Source: Enterovibrio sp051650965 (GTDB taxonomy: Bacteria > Pseudomonadota > Gammaproteobacteria > Enterobacterales > Vibrionaceae). From it: a stretch of DNA of 64,000 nt. Position numbers and translations under genes: made by a program. Positions 53,515 through 62,098 of the stretch are shown piece after piece. The DNA lies in NCBI GenBank assembly GCA_051650965.1, contig JBOFRL010000041.1, forward strand, positions 1 to 64,000. The letters run 5' to 3'. Positions within the stretch are counted from its first letter, which is position 1; every line of letters begins with the position of its first letter. Under the pieces are notes generated by a model, which worked only from the letters and a program-made list of their open reading frames with translations, was not told the DNA's origin and ran no database searches.

Positions 53515-54066
53515 TTACACTAATGATTCGACTTTATAGCGCTCTTGGACAAAACCATTTTCAGAAACAAAGGCTTCTAATAAAACTAAATTTTGCTCAG
53601 GAAAATTTCCCGCAAACAGCGGCAAACCGGAACCTAATAAAACAGGAATGCGCGTAATAGTCAGCTCTGTAACAAGTTTTTGCTGCAAAAAACGTGTGAT
53701 GGTAACGCCGCCATCGATATAAAGTCGCGTCATACCCTTTTTAGCCAGCCGCTGAACAATCGCGTTAGGCTCTCCGGCATCAATGGTAACAAGATCAGCA
53801 AGATACTCAGGAACTGTCACGTTAGAATTTGAAAGAACAACCACCGGCACGCCAGAATAAGGCCAGCTGTCGAATGAGCAAACCTTTTCAAAGGTCTTTC
53901 GCCCCATCACTAACGCATCAATATCTGCAATAAATTCCTCAAAACTCAAGCCATTAAGTTGTTCACAACCATATTCTGGCCTATCTAGCCAATCGAGCCC
54001 GCCATCAGACTTAGCAATAAAACCATCAACGCTGGCCGCAACAAATACTGAACACTTATTCGACAT
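53515..54066 (-). CDS. Dihydrofolate-reductase-fold (RibD C-terminal) family protein
   Basis: A 183-residue reductase-fold protein. Seen: VFVAASVDGFIAKSDGGLDWL at the start (cut into the family ASVDGFIA motif), DALVMGRKTFEKV, and the NADPH-binding YIDGGVTITRFLQ near residue 120, then RIPVLLGSGLPLF. This is the YwjB/YyaP-like group, whose substrate is mostly unknown. It stands alone, with AT-rich flanks, and may be an acquired gene. Confidence 0.85.
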   Translation of the reverse strand: MSNKCSVFVAASVDGFIAKSDGGLDWLDRPEYGCEQLNGLSFEEFIADIDALVMGRKTFEKVCSFDSWPYSGVPVVVLSNSNVTVPEYLADLVTIDAGEPNAIVQRLAKKGMTRLYIDGGVTITRFLQQKLVTELTITRIPVLLGSGLPLFAGNFPEQNLVLLEAFVSENGFVQERYKVESLV

Positions 54067-54326
54067 GGGAATATAATATGCAATTATTTAAGAATACCAG
54101 TGAAAATACCTAAGCCGGCAGCAAGAGTCAAGACAAGCCACTACGGCTTGCCCACTCTTTGCAGGAATTTATTTTTGTTTAAAGATGACGAGATTTTTAA
54201 TTGCGCGATGCTAAATTTTAATCGCCGCAAACAGCGCTTTAAAAAGGCATTAACGACGACAAAGCTGCGCAATTATTACTGCTGAGCAGTTTAAAAATGG
54301 TCTAGCTCAAACTTTCAAAACCATTT

Positions 54327-54833
54327 TTAAAAATAGATGTTAGCACCAAGGCTTATCGTGCTAGTTTTTGCGCTACCGCTGTCCTTGTAAGTAAAGCCAA
54401 TTTCTGAGCGCGGCCCATTTCCTACCGGCAAACTCAGCCCGGCGCCAGCAAGCACGCCCCAGCCACTTTCAAAATTAGTCTTACCGTAATCATTGTCGTA
54501 ATAATTTCCGCCGCCACGCACATAGAAACTGCCGTTTAAAAAGGGCACGTTGAGCTGCAGCGCTAACGGAACCGATTGCGACTTAAAACTTTGTTTTACA
54601 TCATTTTGATCAGGAATATCAGCACGAGTTTGTCCATAGCCGGTGTAGATACTCGTATAAGCATTTATTTTATAAAGAATATTTGCGCTCCAAGCGTAGC
54701 CTATCGCCTCTTTTCCTTTATAAGTGACGTTGGCAGCGCCAGCGTTAAAATTTCCGCTAAATGGCAGCTGCGCAGCCGCAAATGCGCTGGTAAATAGCAA
54801 CGATAAAGCAGATAAATTCCTTAAAAATCTCAA
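54327..54833 (-). CDS. Small outer-membrane beta-barrel (YfaZ-like)
   Basis: A 168-residue exported protein: signal peptide (NLSALSLLFTSAFAAAQ), then alternating beta strands rich in Tyr, Gly and Ser, ending in IYF, the C-terminal aromatic sorting signal of outer-membrane proteins. It looks like an eight-strand barrel of the YfaZ type. The start is probably the TTG at 54833, with GGAGAG six nt upstream; an open frame seven codons longer has no ribosome-binding site. Confidence 0.72.
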   Translation of the reverse strand: MRFLRNLSALSLLFTSAFAAAQLPFSGNFNAGAANVTYKGKEAIGYAWSANILYKINAYTSIYTGYGQTRADIPDQNDVKQSFKSQSVPLALQLNVPFLNGSFYVRGGGNYYDNDYGKTNFESGWGVLAGAGLSLPVGNGPRSEIGFTYKDSGSAKTSTISLGANIYF

Positions 54834-55079
54834 CGTTATCTCTCCATTGGACAAACGAATTTTATAAGTTTAGACGCGATTTATGATCTGCAAAAAAAAT
54901 TTGCCCGCTTTATGTCATTTATTTCGCTGCTGTTTTTTCTCTTAAGTAAAAAAGTAACTACTTTCAAAGCGCTTTTTGCATAAAATTACGCATCTAACTA
55001 AAAATGCATAAATATAATGAAGTGTTATGGCCGGTAAATTTTTCGCTTGCTCCCCATTTTTCGCGCATAGAGGTATAAA

Positions 55080-55913
55080 ATGATTTCCCATGTAGCACCG
55101 CTTAGCTGCGAACAGCGGGTATGGAAACTTATCAACGACGAAGTTGCCGCAGAGGCGATTAAAGAGCCGATCCTTGCCAGTTTTTTTCATGCAACAATAA
55201 TAAAAAACACCAGCTTATCTAAGGCGCTCAGTTATATCTTGGCGCAAAAACTCTCCACACCCAACATTTCCACGCTCATGCTGCGCGAACTTATCGACGA
55301 AGCGTATGCTCATGATCCAGCGATGATTGAAGCGGCCGCTCATGATATTTGCGCCGTTGTTGACCGAGATCCGGCGGTGCAGCTCTACTCGGTGCCACTG
55401 CTTTACCTCAAGGGATTTCATGCGCTGCAAGCTTTTCGCGTCGCAAACTGGCTGTGGAAACAGCAGCGCGAGTCTTTAGCCGTATACCTGCAAAATCAAA
55501 TTTCCGTTGTTTTTCAAGTTGATATTCACCCTGCTGCGACGATAGGCAAAGGGATCATGCTTGATCACGCCACAGGAATCGTCATCGGCGAAACGGCAGT
55601 CGTCGAGGACAATGTTTCTATATTACAAGATGTCACGCTTGGCGGAACCGGCAAGCAATCTGGCGATCGCCACCCCAAAATTCGCGCATCGGTGCTTATT
55701 GGCGCGGGCGCGAAAGTGCTGGGCAATATTGAAATTGGAGAAGGCGCCAAAATCGCCGCCTGCTCAGTCGTGCTGCGCGCGGTTCCCGCAAATGCCACAG
55801 TTGCAGGAGTTCCGGCTAAAATTATTGGCAGACCATCGACCAATGTTCCATCATTAGAAATGGATCATGGCTTAAACGAATGGGATGAACAGGTTGCAGG
55901 TAAACGCATTTAA
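55080..55913 (+). CDS. cysE: Serine O-acetyltransferase
   Basis: First step of cysteine synthesis: L-serine plus acetyl-CoA to O-acetylserine. The 277-residue protein has the N-terminal helical domain and a left-handed beta-helix of hexapeptide repeats. DIHPAATIGKGIMLDHATG carries the catalytic His and Asp, and ILQDVTLGGTGK and GDRHPKI follow. GAGG precedes the ATG. The C-terminal tail of E. coli CysE that binds CysK is present in length. Confidence 0.95.
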   Translation: MISHVAPLSCEQRVWKLINDEVAAEAIKEPILASFFHATIIKNTSLSKALSYILAQKLSTPNISTLMLRELIDEAYAHDPAMIEAAAHDICAVVDRDPAVQLYSVPLLYLKGFHALQAFRVANWLWKQQRESLAVYLQNQISVVFQVDIHPAATIGKGIMLDHATGIVIGETAVVEDNVSILQDVTLGGTGKQSGDRHPKIRASVLIGAGAKVLGNIEIGEGAKIAACSVVLRAVPANATVAGVPAKIIGRPSTNVPSLEMDHGLNEWDEQVAGKRI

Positions 55914-56078
55914 TGACTGGCAAAATTTATCGGTAAAGTTTTTTTAGTTAGCGCCGATAAGTTGGGATAAGAGTGCTGCTGCCTGCTATAACGGCTTGAT
56001 AATGGACAGTTAGCTAATAAAACTTTTCGTTTTAACGCGTTGTCGCGCTAAAACAGTCATCAGATCGGTAAAATTAGC

Positions 56079-56702
56079 ATGATACGTCGTTTTATTTTTT
56101 TAAGCTTACTGTTGATCAACTCGCAAGCTGCAGCTGCGCCAATGGCTGCGGTGCCGATCTATGATGAAGCGCAGCTTATTCGCCTGTTTGAAAATAATCG
56201 TCACCTGCAAAAAGTGGCCAAAGAAGACGACTGTCAGTTACTGCAAGACATCGAAGCGCGCGCAATTCGCATAGAGATGCCCGCATATCAATTTTTATAC
56301 GGCGATATGCTGGCGTGGGGAATTTGCATTGAAAAAGATGTGGAGCAGGGCCTCTATTATATGCAGCAATCAGCCGCGCAAGGCCTTCCGGCGGCGCTCG
56401 AGCAGCTCGGCCGCTATTATGCCAACGGCATCTTAGTACAGCAGGATAAAGAGCGCGCCGTGCTCTACATGCGTGAAGCGGCGCTGCTTGGCAATGTGCG
56501 CGCAAAAGTGCAACTGGCGGAGCTGCTACTCACAGATAATGGCAGCCCGCTCGATTATGAAGACGCCTATCGCTGGCTCTATTCGACTGCGACCGCCGAC
56601 AAAACTTTGCACAAAAAAATCGCTCAGCTGCGCAAAAAGCTTGAAGCTCGCATGCCCGCCTACGTGGTGCGACGCGCAAAGCAGCGCATTAGCTACTGGT
56701 AA
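56079..56702 (+). CDS. motX: Sodium-driven flagellar motor protein MotX
   Basis: A 207-residue periplasmic protein: signal peptide (residues 1-19), then Sel1-type repeats. It matches MotX of Vibrio along its length: an N-terminal YDEAQLIRLFENNRHL, then DCQLLQDIEARA, YGDMLAWGICIEKDVEQG, QGLPAALEQLGRYYANG and SPLDYEDAYRWLYS. MotX forms the T-ring that holds the PomAB stator of Na+-driven polar flagella. No other flagellar gene is near, as is usual for motX. A general Sel1 protein remains possible. Confidence 0.8.
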   Translation: MIRRFIFLSLLLINSQAAAAPMAAVPIYDEAQLIRLFENNRHLQKVAKEDDCQLLQDIEARAIRIEMPAYQFLYGDMLAWGICIEKDVEQGLYYMQQSAAQGLPAALEQLGRYYANGILVQQDKERAVLYMREAALLGNVRAKVQLAELLLTDNGSPLDYEDAYRWLYSTATADKTLHKKIAQLRKKLEARMPAYVVRRAKQRISYW

Positions 56703-57209
56703 CCGCTTGTATTGCCGAACAGCATTTGCTTTCGGCCAAAATCGTCCCTCGAAAATAAAAGCTACAACAAATAAAAGCCGTAAATTACAAATCGTATTTT
56801 TGAATAAATACAATAAATTCCTTACTCACCGCCATAATTTATTGATAGCGATTAAATTGTTAGAAAGACATTCCCTCCAATTAACCTTTTCCAGCTCGCA
56901 ACGTTACCCAAACAACTTTTTGCCAAATCAGCGCACAATACGCTCGCCAATCTGCGTCTATAATTTGCGGCAAGAGAGAATATTGTTCAATTTGCTGCGC
57001 CAACATCTTTTGCTTGGTATGATGCACGCCAAAGGCGCATGCCGCATATGATGAAAAATGCCCGCAGCAAGCTTTACCTAGCACCTCGCTACGTACAAAA
57101 TTTCTGCTTAATTATCAAAAATTTAACTTTTTATCACAGCGTCATCGCTCACGTTCAAATTGCAGATACGCATTTGCATCATTTTGAATTTAATAAGAAA
57201 GAGGATCTA
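56703..57209. other. Intergenic region between motX and yihI
   Basis: About 507 nt without a convincing gene. Open frames here are short, overlap in both directions and have no family similarity. In E. coli the engB-yihI gap carries csrC; here the GGA pattern of that RNA is not in this gap but beside engB. Confidence 0.5.
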
Positions 57210-57731
57210 ATGACGCGTAAAAAGAAAACCCGCCGCCAGGGCTCTGAAGGCGAAGCGCAATACTCAGAGAAAAGAATGAGCGAGCAAGAGATGCTTTCTT
57301 TGCTGCGTAAAAAGCAAGGCAAGCGCAAGGGTTTGAAGGCGGGCTCTCGCCACTCCGCAGGTGAGAAAAGCGCGCAGCGCACACCGCAAAAGCCAAATGA
57401 TCCGCGCCTTGGCAGCAAAAATCCGGTGCCTCTCGTTGTTGAAGCGCCGTCGGCAAGCAAAAAAATGTCACACTCCGCGCAAAAACACAGTGCAGAAAAA
57501 GAGCTCCAGCAGCTAGAAAACGATCCACAATTGCTGGCGCTACTCGACAGAATTGAAAATGGCGAGCGTTTAGGCTCAGGATTGCAATCCTATGTCGATG
57601 AAAAATTGGACCGCATTGAGCAGCTGATGGGCATTCTTGGCCTGCTAGAGCCCGAGGATGAGGAGCCAGCAGAGCTTAGCCTTTCTGGCGAAAAAGCAAC
57701 GACACAACGTGTAAACGCAAGCGAGGAGTAA
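57210..57731 (+). CDS. yihI: Der GTPase-activating protein YihI
   Basis: Cytoplasmic activator of the ribosome-assembly GTPase Der. The 173-residue protein has a basic N-terminus (TRKKKTRRQG), a Lys/Gly-rich stretch, the conserved DPRLGSKNPVPL, and a C-terminal helical part (LLALLDRIENGERLGSGLQS, then YVDEKLDRIEQLMGILGL) ending acidic. This parallels E. coli YihI. The ATG at 57210 has AAGAGG seven nt upstream. DUF2489 and hemN follow. Confidence 0.92.
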   Translation: MTRKKKTRRQGSEGEAQYSEKRMSEQEMLSLLRKKQGKRKGLKAGSRHSAGEKSAQRTPQKPNDPRLGSKNPVPLVVEAPSASKKMSHSAQKHSAEKELQQLENDPQLLALLDRIENGERLGSGLQSYVDEKLDRIEQLMGILGLLEPEDEEPAELSLSGEKATTQRVNASEE

Positions 57732-57737
57732 CTGCCG

Positions 57738-58217
57738 TTGAGCCTTATTTTTTTTGGCATTGCAGCACTTATTTTATTTGCCCTCGCCGCTTATGCCGGC
57801 TGGCTGTTAAGCGCGCTGCACTTGCAAAAGTCACAGCTGGCTCTTGCACAAAAAAAGGCGGTGGCACAGCGAAATGCTCAGCTAAATGAGCATATTGCGC
57901 TTATTGCGAAGGCCGCTTTGGATGGAAATTGCGAATATTGTGAAGCTTGTATCCGTCTTTATATGCTGATAAATGCACGTGAAGAGGAAAAACCGCGCAA
58001 TCTTGAACTTGAATTTCCAGCTTTGTGTGAAATTTATCAATTGGTTAAAGATATGCCGCGCAGCGATCACAAGGCGCCTCTTTCTAATAAAGAGCGCGCG
58101 CAGTTTTCAAAAATACGCGAGCAAGCAGCGCAGCGTTTGCAGGATCAGCTCCGCCCAGAGCTTGAGCTGATTTTAAGCTGCGCAGCAGCGACAAAAGGTC
58201 CAGCGGATACTGTGTGA
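57738..58217 (+). CDS. DUF2489 membrane-anchored protein
   Basis: A 159-residue protein with one N-terminal membrane helix (residues 3-25) and a helical cytoplasmic domain. The pattern AALDGNCEYCEACIRLYMLI is characteristic of DUF2489. It starts at a TTG with GAGGAG upstream, 6 nt after yihI, so the pair is an operon. The same yihI-DUF2489-hemN order is known in Vibrio and relatives. Function unknown. Confidence 0.82.
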   Translation: MSLIFFGIAALILFALAAYAGWLLSALHLQKSQLALAQKKAVAQRNAQLNEHIALIAKAALDGNCEYCEACIRLYMLINAREEEKPRNLELEFPALCEIYQLVKDMPRSDHKAPLSNKERAQFSKIREQAAQRLQDQLRPELELILSCAAATKGPADTV

Positions 58218-58302
58218 TTTGCTAGGTAGAACAATGTGTTAAAACAAAGCCAGCCGTAAATTTAGCAGACCAATTTCGGTCAAAACTTATGGGACCAACG
58301 AG

Positions 58303-59676
58303 ATGGAAGATGCACAAATTATCTGGGATCAAAAGCTTATTGAAAAATATAGCTGTTTTGGCCCGCGCTATACCTCTTACCCGACCGCGCTAGAATTTTC
58401 GCCAAAATATCAAGCGCAGCAATTTGAAGAAGCGTGCGCACAATACCCTGAGCGCCCGCTCTCTTTGTATGTGCATCTGCCATTTTGCCATAAGCTTTGC
58501 TATTACTGCGGCTGCAATAAAATTATCACTCGCCATAAAGGAAAGGCTGACGTCTATCTTGACACGCTCGAGCAAGAGATCGCGCAGCGCAGCGCATTGC
58601 TTGGCTCGCGCACCGTCACGCAGCTGCATTTAGGCGGCGGTACGCCAACATTTTTGAGTGAAAAGCAGCTCGATAGATTGCTTTCCATGTTGCGCCAGCA
58701 TTTTACTATTGCGGCGTCAGCTGAGATCAGCATCGAGATTGATCCGCGAGAAATTGCGCTCAACCGGCTTGATCACCTGCGCCAACTCGGCTTTAACCGC
58801 ATCAGCATTGGCGTGCAAGATTTTGATAAGAAAGTGCAAATAGCGGTGAATCGCGAGCAAGACGAAGATTTCATTCGCAATCTGGTGCTGCGCGGCGAAA
58901 CGCTTGGTTTTAGCTCGATAAACCTCGATTTGATTTACGGCTTGCCTCACCAGACGCCAGCCAGTTTCCAAAAAACCGTGCAGCAAGTAATTGCGATGCG
59001 ACCGCAGCGCTTATCGGTTTTCAACTACGCGCATCTTCCGGCGCGCTTTGCGGCGCAAAAAAAGCTCAATGAAGCTGACATGCCGAGCGGCGCGCAAAAA
59101 CTTGAAATTTTACAACAGACTATCGCAAGCCTCACTGGCGCGGGCTACCAATTTATCGGCATGGATCATTTTGCATTGCCTGATGATGAGCTCGCCATCG
59201 CGCAGTGCCAAGGGCTGCTGCACCGCAATTTCCAAGGCTACACCACGCAAGGAAGCTGCGACCTTTTAGGGCTTGGCGTTTCATCCATTTCCATGATCGG
59301 CGATAGCTACGCGCAAAATCAAAAGGTTTTGGAGCTTTATTACCGCGATATTGAGCAAAATGGGCATGCGCTTTGCCAAGGCGTGCAGCTAGATAACGAG
59401 GACAAGTTGCGCCGCGACATCATCAAGTCGCTGATCTGCAACTTTAAATTAGATAAGCGTGCCATTGAGCAAGAGTATCAACTCAATTTCGATGAGCATT
59501 TTGCTCAAGATCTTGCGCTGCTGAGCAATCTTATCGCCGACGGCTTAGTCGAAGTCACTGAGCAGCAAATCAACGTCACGCAAAGCGGGAGACTGCTGAT
59601 CCGCAATATCTGCATGTGTTTTGACACTTACCTGCGCGACAGGGCAAAACTGCAACAATTTTCGCGGGTTATCTAA
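58303..59676 (+). CDS. hemN: Oxygen-independent coproporphyrinogen III oxidase
   Basis: Radical-SAM enzyme of anaerobic haem synthesis, converting coproporphyrinogen III to protoporphyrinogen IX. The 457-residue protein has the cluster-binding CHKLCYYCGC motif near residue 63, GGGTPTFL near 110, EIDPRE, and RISIGVQDFD. The C-terminal HemN domain is intact. Presence with dcuC suggests the organism grows without oxygen, at least at times. Confidence 0.96.
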   Translation: MEDAQIIWDQKLIEKYSCFGPRYTSYPTALEFSPKYQAQQFEEACAQYPERPLSLYVHLPFCHKLCYYCGCNKIITRHKGKADVYLDTLEQEIAQRSALLGSRTVTQLHLGGGTPTFLSEKQLDRLLSMLRQHFTIAASAEISIEIDPREIALNRLDHLRQLGFNRISIGVQDFDKKVQIAVNREQDEDFIRNLVLRGETLGFSSINLDLIYGLPHQTPASFQKTVQQVIAMRPQRLSVFNYAHLPARFAAQKKLNEADMPSGAQKLEILQQTIASLTGAGYQFIGMDHFALPDDELAIAQCQGLLHRNFQGYTTQGSCDLLGLGVSSISMIGDSYAQNQKVLELYYRDIEQNGHALCQGVQLDNEDKLRRDIIKSLICNFKLDKRAIEQEYQLNFDEHFAQDLALLSNLIADGLVEVTEQQINVTQSGRLLIRNICMCFDTYLRDRAKLQQFSRVI

Positions 59677-59682
59677 ATGTGA

Positions 59683-59708
59683 AGCGCTACATTTTCAGCT
59701 GTAGCGCT
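59683..59708 (+). terminator. Hairpin after hemN
   Basis: Arms AGCGCTACA (59683-59691) and TGTAGCGCT (59700-59708) form a 9-bp stem, 7 nt after the hemN stop. There is no clear T-run. Confidence 0.55.
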
Positions 59709-59901
59709 ATCAATTAACCTGCCGCGGCGAAAAACGCTAAAACAGCCGTTAATATGGATGCAAGAAAATAGTTGGGCGCACCAGCCACCAGCTCTTGGGC
59801 GTTAATTACTAAATCAAACATTTTCGCGTAAATTTAAGACAAAGGATGCCTTAATGTACGTCGTTTAGCTTGTCATGCATACCAAAAAATAACCTGCAGA
59901 A

Positions 59902-59929
59902 AAAAAAGCGCCATGACGGCGCTTTTTTC
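59902..59929 (-). terminator. dcuC terminator
   Basis: On the minus strand AGCGCC-GTCAT-GGCGCT is followed by TTTTTTT, 20 nt after the dcuC stop. The other strand also has a T-run. Confidence 0.88.
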
Positions 59930-59946
59930 TATTTCTAAGCTGTTTT

Positions 59947-61314
59947 TTACGCAGTTGCAGGAACTAAAACCATCGTTCCTAAAACAACCATGATCAGACC
60001 ACAAATGACTGGCACGCTGGTGCGTTTCACCACTTCAAATGGGCTAAGGCCCGCCATTCCTGAAGTAGCAACCACGACTCCTGCAACCGGCGAAATCGTC
60101 CGGCCAAGGTTTGAGGCTTGCAACATAGGAATGATCAAAAACGCCGGATTTAAGCCCATTTTGCCAGCTAACGCCGGTGCAAGCTCAACGAAAGCGTAAA
60201 ATGGCGCGTTACCTGAGCCGGTTGCAATAGCTGCAGCGACCGTCAGACCCGACAAGATCAGCATGAGCGCAAGACCGCCTGCTCCGGCAGATTCTGCCAA
60301 GTGCAGCAGATTATCAATCGCGCCGATCACCATTAGCCCCTTAGCAAATACGCCAGCGGCAACTAACAGCATCACAACACCTTTAAAAGCGTCCGCCATG
60401 CCTTGATAGCAAGTTTCCAGCTCCTCAAGCGCCATTTTTCCATCAAAGCGTTTCACAACGAAATCAACAACCGCAGCGATGAAAATCGACATGATCACGA
60501 TGGTGAAAATATCAAGCGACAAACCTGGGATAGTTTTTCCGTTGAACAAAAACACGCCTAAAATAGGCATAAATGGCAGCACCACATAAAAGCTTGGCGC
60601 CTTCACTTCAAGCTCGGAAACGTCGACCTTGACCATCGGCGTGTTATCTTTTTTATCGAGGAATTTGTTCCAAAAATAGGTCGCAAGTCCCATCACCAAA
60701 ATGGCGCAAATCGAAACCGGCAGCACCGTTTGAAAGGCGAACACATCGAGTGGCAAGTTTGACTTTTCAGCCGCGATGATCACGTCACCTGAGGTTGGTG
60801 ACAAAATAATTGCCGCCGGTGACGCGCACACTGCCGCAGCCGCTGGGCGCGAAATGCCCATTGCGGTCATCATCGGGAACAGCGTCGCCATCAGCAAGAC
60901 GCCAAGTCCGGTGGCCGAACTTACGGCCAGCGACATTAAGCACGCAATAAAATAAGAAGCTATCAATAAAACGTAAGGAGATTTAATCGATGACAGCGGT
61001 TTGGCAAATTGCTTTACCACCACATTATTCGCGCCAATGCTTGTCATGTAAGAGGCAAATCCGCATAACAGCATGATTTGCATGCCAAGATTGCCGCCGC
61101 TCGATTGCAACGTGATTTTGATGAATTCTAAAGTATCGGTAAACCAATTCCCCGTTTGAGTGGCACTGGCCGGCAAAATGGGCCGTCCTAAAATGCCCGC
61201 AATAAACAATAACAAGCAGCCCATCAGCAGCAATACGCCTGCAGGCTTATAATTTTTAACAATAAGGTATCCCGCGGCAACCGTCGCGATCAGACCAATC
61301 AACAGTTCTAACAC
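59947..61314 (-). CDS. dcuC: C4-dicarboxylate transporter DcuC
   Basis: Inner-membrane carrier, in E. coli mainly for succinate efflux during anaerobic growth. The protein has 455 residues and about 12 membrane helices. It opens ELLIGLIATVAAGYLIVKNY like E. coli DcuC, and has SPTSGDVIIAAEKSN and GRTISPVAGVVVATSGMA. The GTG at 61314 is chosen: GGAG lies six nt upstream and the N-terminus aligns; the frame runs 66 nt further up. The regulatory RNA terminates 160 nt upstream of this start. Confidence 0.93.
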   Translation of the reverse strand: MLELLIGLIATVAAGYLIVKNYKPAGVLLLMGCLLLFIAGILGRPILPASATQTGNWFTDTLEFIKITLQSSGGNLGMQIMLLCGFASYMTSIGANNVVVKQFAKPLSSIKSPYVLLIASYFIACLMSLAVSSATGLGVLLMATLFPMMTAMGISRPAAAAVCASPAAIILSPTSGDVIIAAEKSNLPLDVFAFQTVLPVSICAILVMGLATYFWNKFLDKKDNTPMVKVDVSELEVKAPSFYVVLPFMPILGVFLFNGKTIPGLSLDIFTIVIMSIFIAAVVDFVVKRFDGKMALEELETCYQGMADAFKGVVMLLVAAGVFAKGLMVIGAIDNLLHLAESAGAGGLALMLILSGLTVAAAIATGSGNAPFYAFVELAPALAGKMGLNPAFLIIPMLQASNLGRTISPVAGVVVATSGMAGLSPFEVVKRTSVPVICGLIMVVLGTMVLVPATA

Positions 61315-61473
61315 AAAAATCTCCAATTCAAGGGAATTTAAGAAAAAATACAATACCAAGATCAGTGAATTTTTGTACACCTTTTATCAAACGCATCAAA
61401 AAATCTAGTCTTTCGATCAAGAATGGTGCAAAAGTTGTGGAAGAATTTGCTGGATTAATGAAATTTTGCCAAG

Positions 61474-61500
61474 AAAAAAGCGGCAGTTCCGCTGCCGCTT
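61474..61500 (-). terminator. Terminator of the Csr-type RNA
   Basis: On the minus strand AAGCGGCAG-CGGAA-CTGCCGCTT (9-bp stem, GGA in the loop) followed by TTTTTTC. It stops transcription well before dcuC. Confidence 0.92.
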
Positions 61501-61745
61501 ACATCGTTCAAAAAACGACATCGCCACTCCTTCGGCGCTAACGCTAATCCTTAAGCAATTCCACTCTGCTACTTTAGTTATTCCTTATTATACAACATCC
61601 TATTTGCAGATCCTGAGCCCGTGAAACACACGCTCCGCCAGCGCACCTCCTTGTGCATTGCAATTTTCCCTTCAATGCAGCAAGCTCCAGCTTTAACTGG
61701 TAAGAATTGCATTCCTTGCAAAGTCGCTTGCGTCTGTGGCAATTT
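61474..61745 (-). ncRNA. csrC: CsrB/CsrC-family CsrA-sequestering small RNA
   Basis: Minus-strand RNA of about 250-270 nt (5' end approximate). Twelve GGA motifs occur between 61715 and 61488, against about 3.6 expected by chance, and none in the 383 nt upstream or the 93 nt downstream. Many lie in hairpin loops: TTGCA-AGGAA-TGCAA, AAGC-TGGA-GCTT, GCAC-AAGGAG-GTGC, CGCC-GAAGGAGT-GGCG, and the terminator loop CAG-CGGAA-CTG. GGA in loops is the CsrA-binding signature of CsrB/CsrC/RsmZ RNAs. The position next to engB matches E. coli csrC. A TGTAAG half-site of the UvrY/GacA box lies at 61916-61911, far upstream, as for E. coli csrB. csrB versus csrC naming is uncertain. Confidence 0.85.
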
Positions 61746-62098
61746 ATCTTTTTGCCATCAAGCGGAAGCATACTTTTCTTTACAGAGCTGTATTTCAAAG
61801 CATATAAATTCTAAGGAAATTTGGACTATTTCATAAGTGAAATAAACGGAAATTATGCGAAATTTAGTGAAATGCAGCGCGTGCTATTGCTATTTTTTCA
61901 ATAAAATTGACTTACACTAAAATTTTTCTGTACAAAACAGATGATCTGTTTTTAAACGCAATATTCTAAGTGCGTTATGCTATAAACTACTGACCACTAT
62001 TCAGTTAGTTACAAATTATACTGTGCCCTGTGCAAATAGCGCTGTACTAATTTGTCTAGTGTAAAATCGGCCTATCAGCTTGCTATAACGGAGCTCAC

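Noticed and set aside
54100..54285. A 61-residue plus-strand frame
   Set aside because: No ribosome-binding site, low complexity and basic composition; looks like chance in an AT-rich gap.
61417..61521. A 34-codon minus-strand frame with AAGGAG five nt before ATG in the 61.5 kb gap
   Set aside because: The AAGGAG is one of the 12 GGA motifs of the Csr-type RNA and the frame runs through its terminator hairpin. It is better explained as structure RNA than as a leader peptide.
61501..61560. Glycine-riboswitch-like GCCGAAGGAG on the minus strand before dcuC
   Set aside because: Only this short string matches; the rest of the glycine aptamer core (such as the CTCTCAGG segment) is absent, and the GGA array explains it better.
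61474..61600. Spot 42 (spf) RNA, which lies near yihA in E. coli
   Set aside because: No similarity to the conserved Spot 42 5' region, whereas repeated GGA loops point to the Csr family.
61574..61836. Overlapping open frames on both strands, one rich in cysteines
   Set aside because: No ribosome-binding site or family similarity, and they overlap the regulatory RNA.
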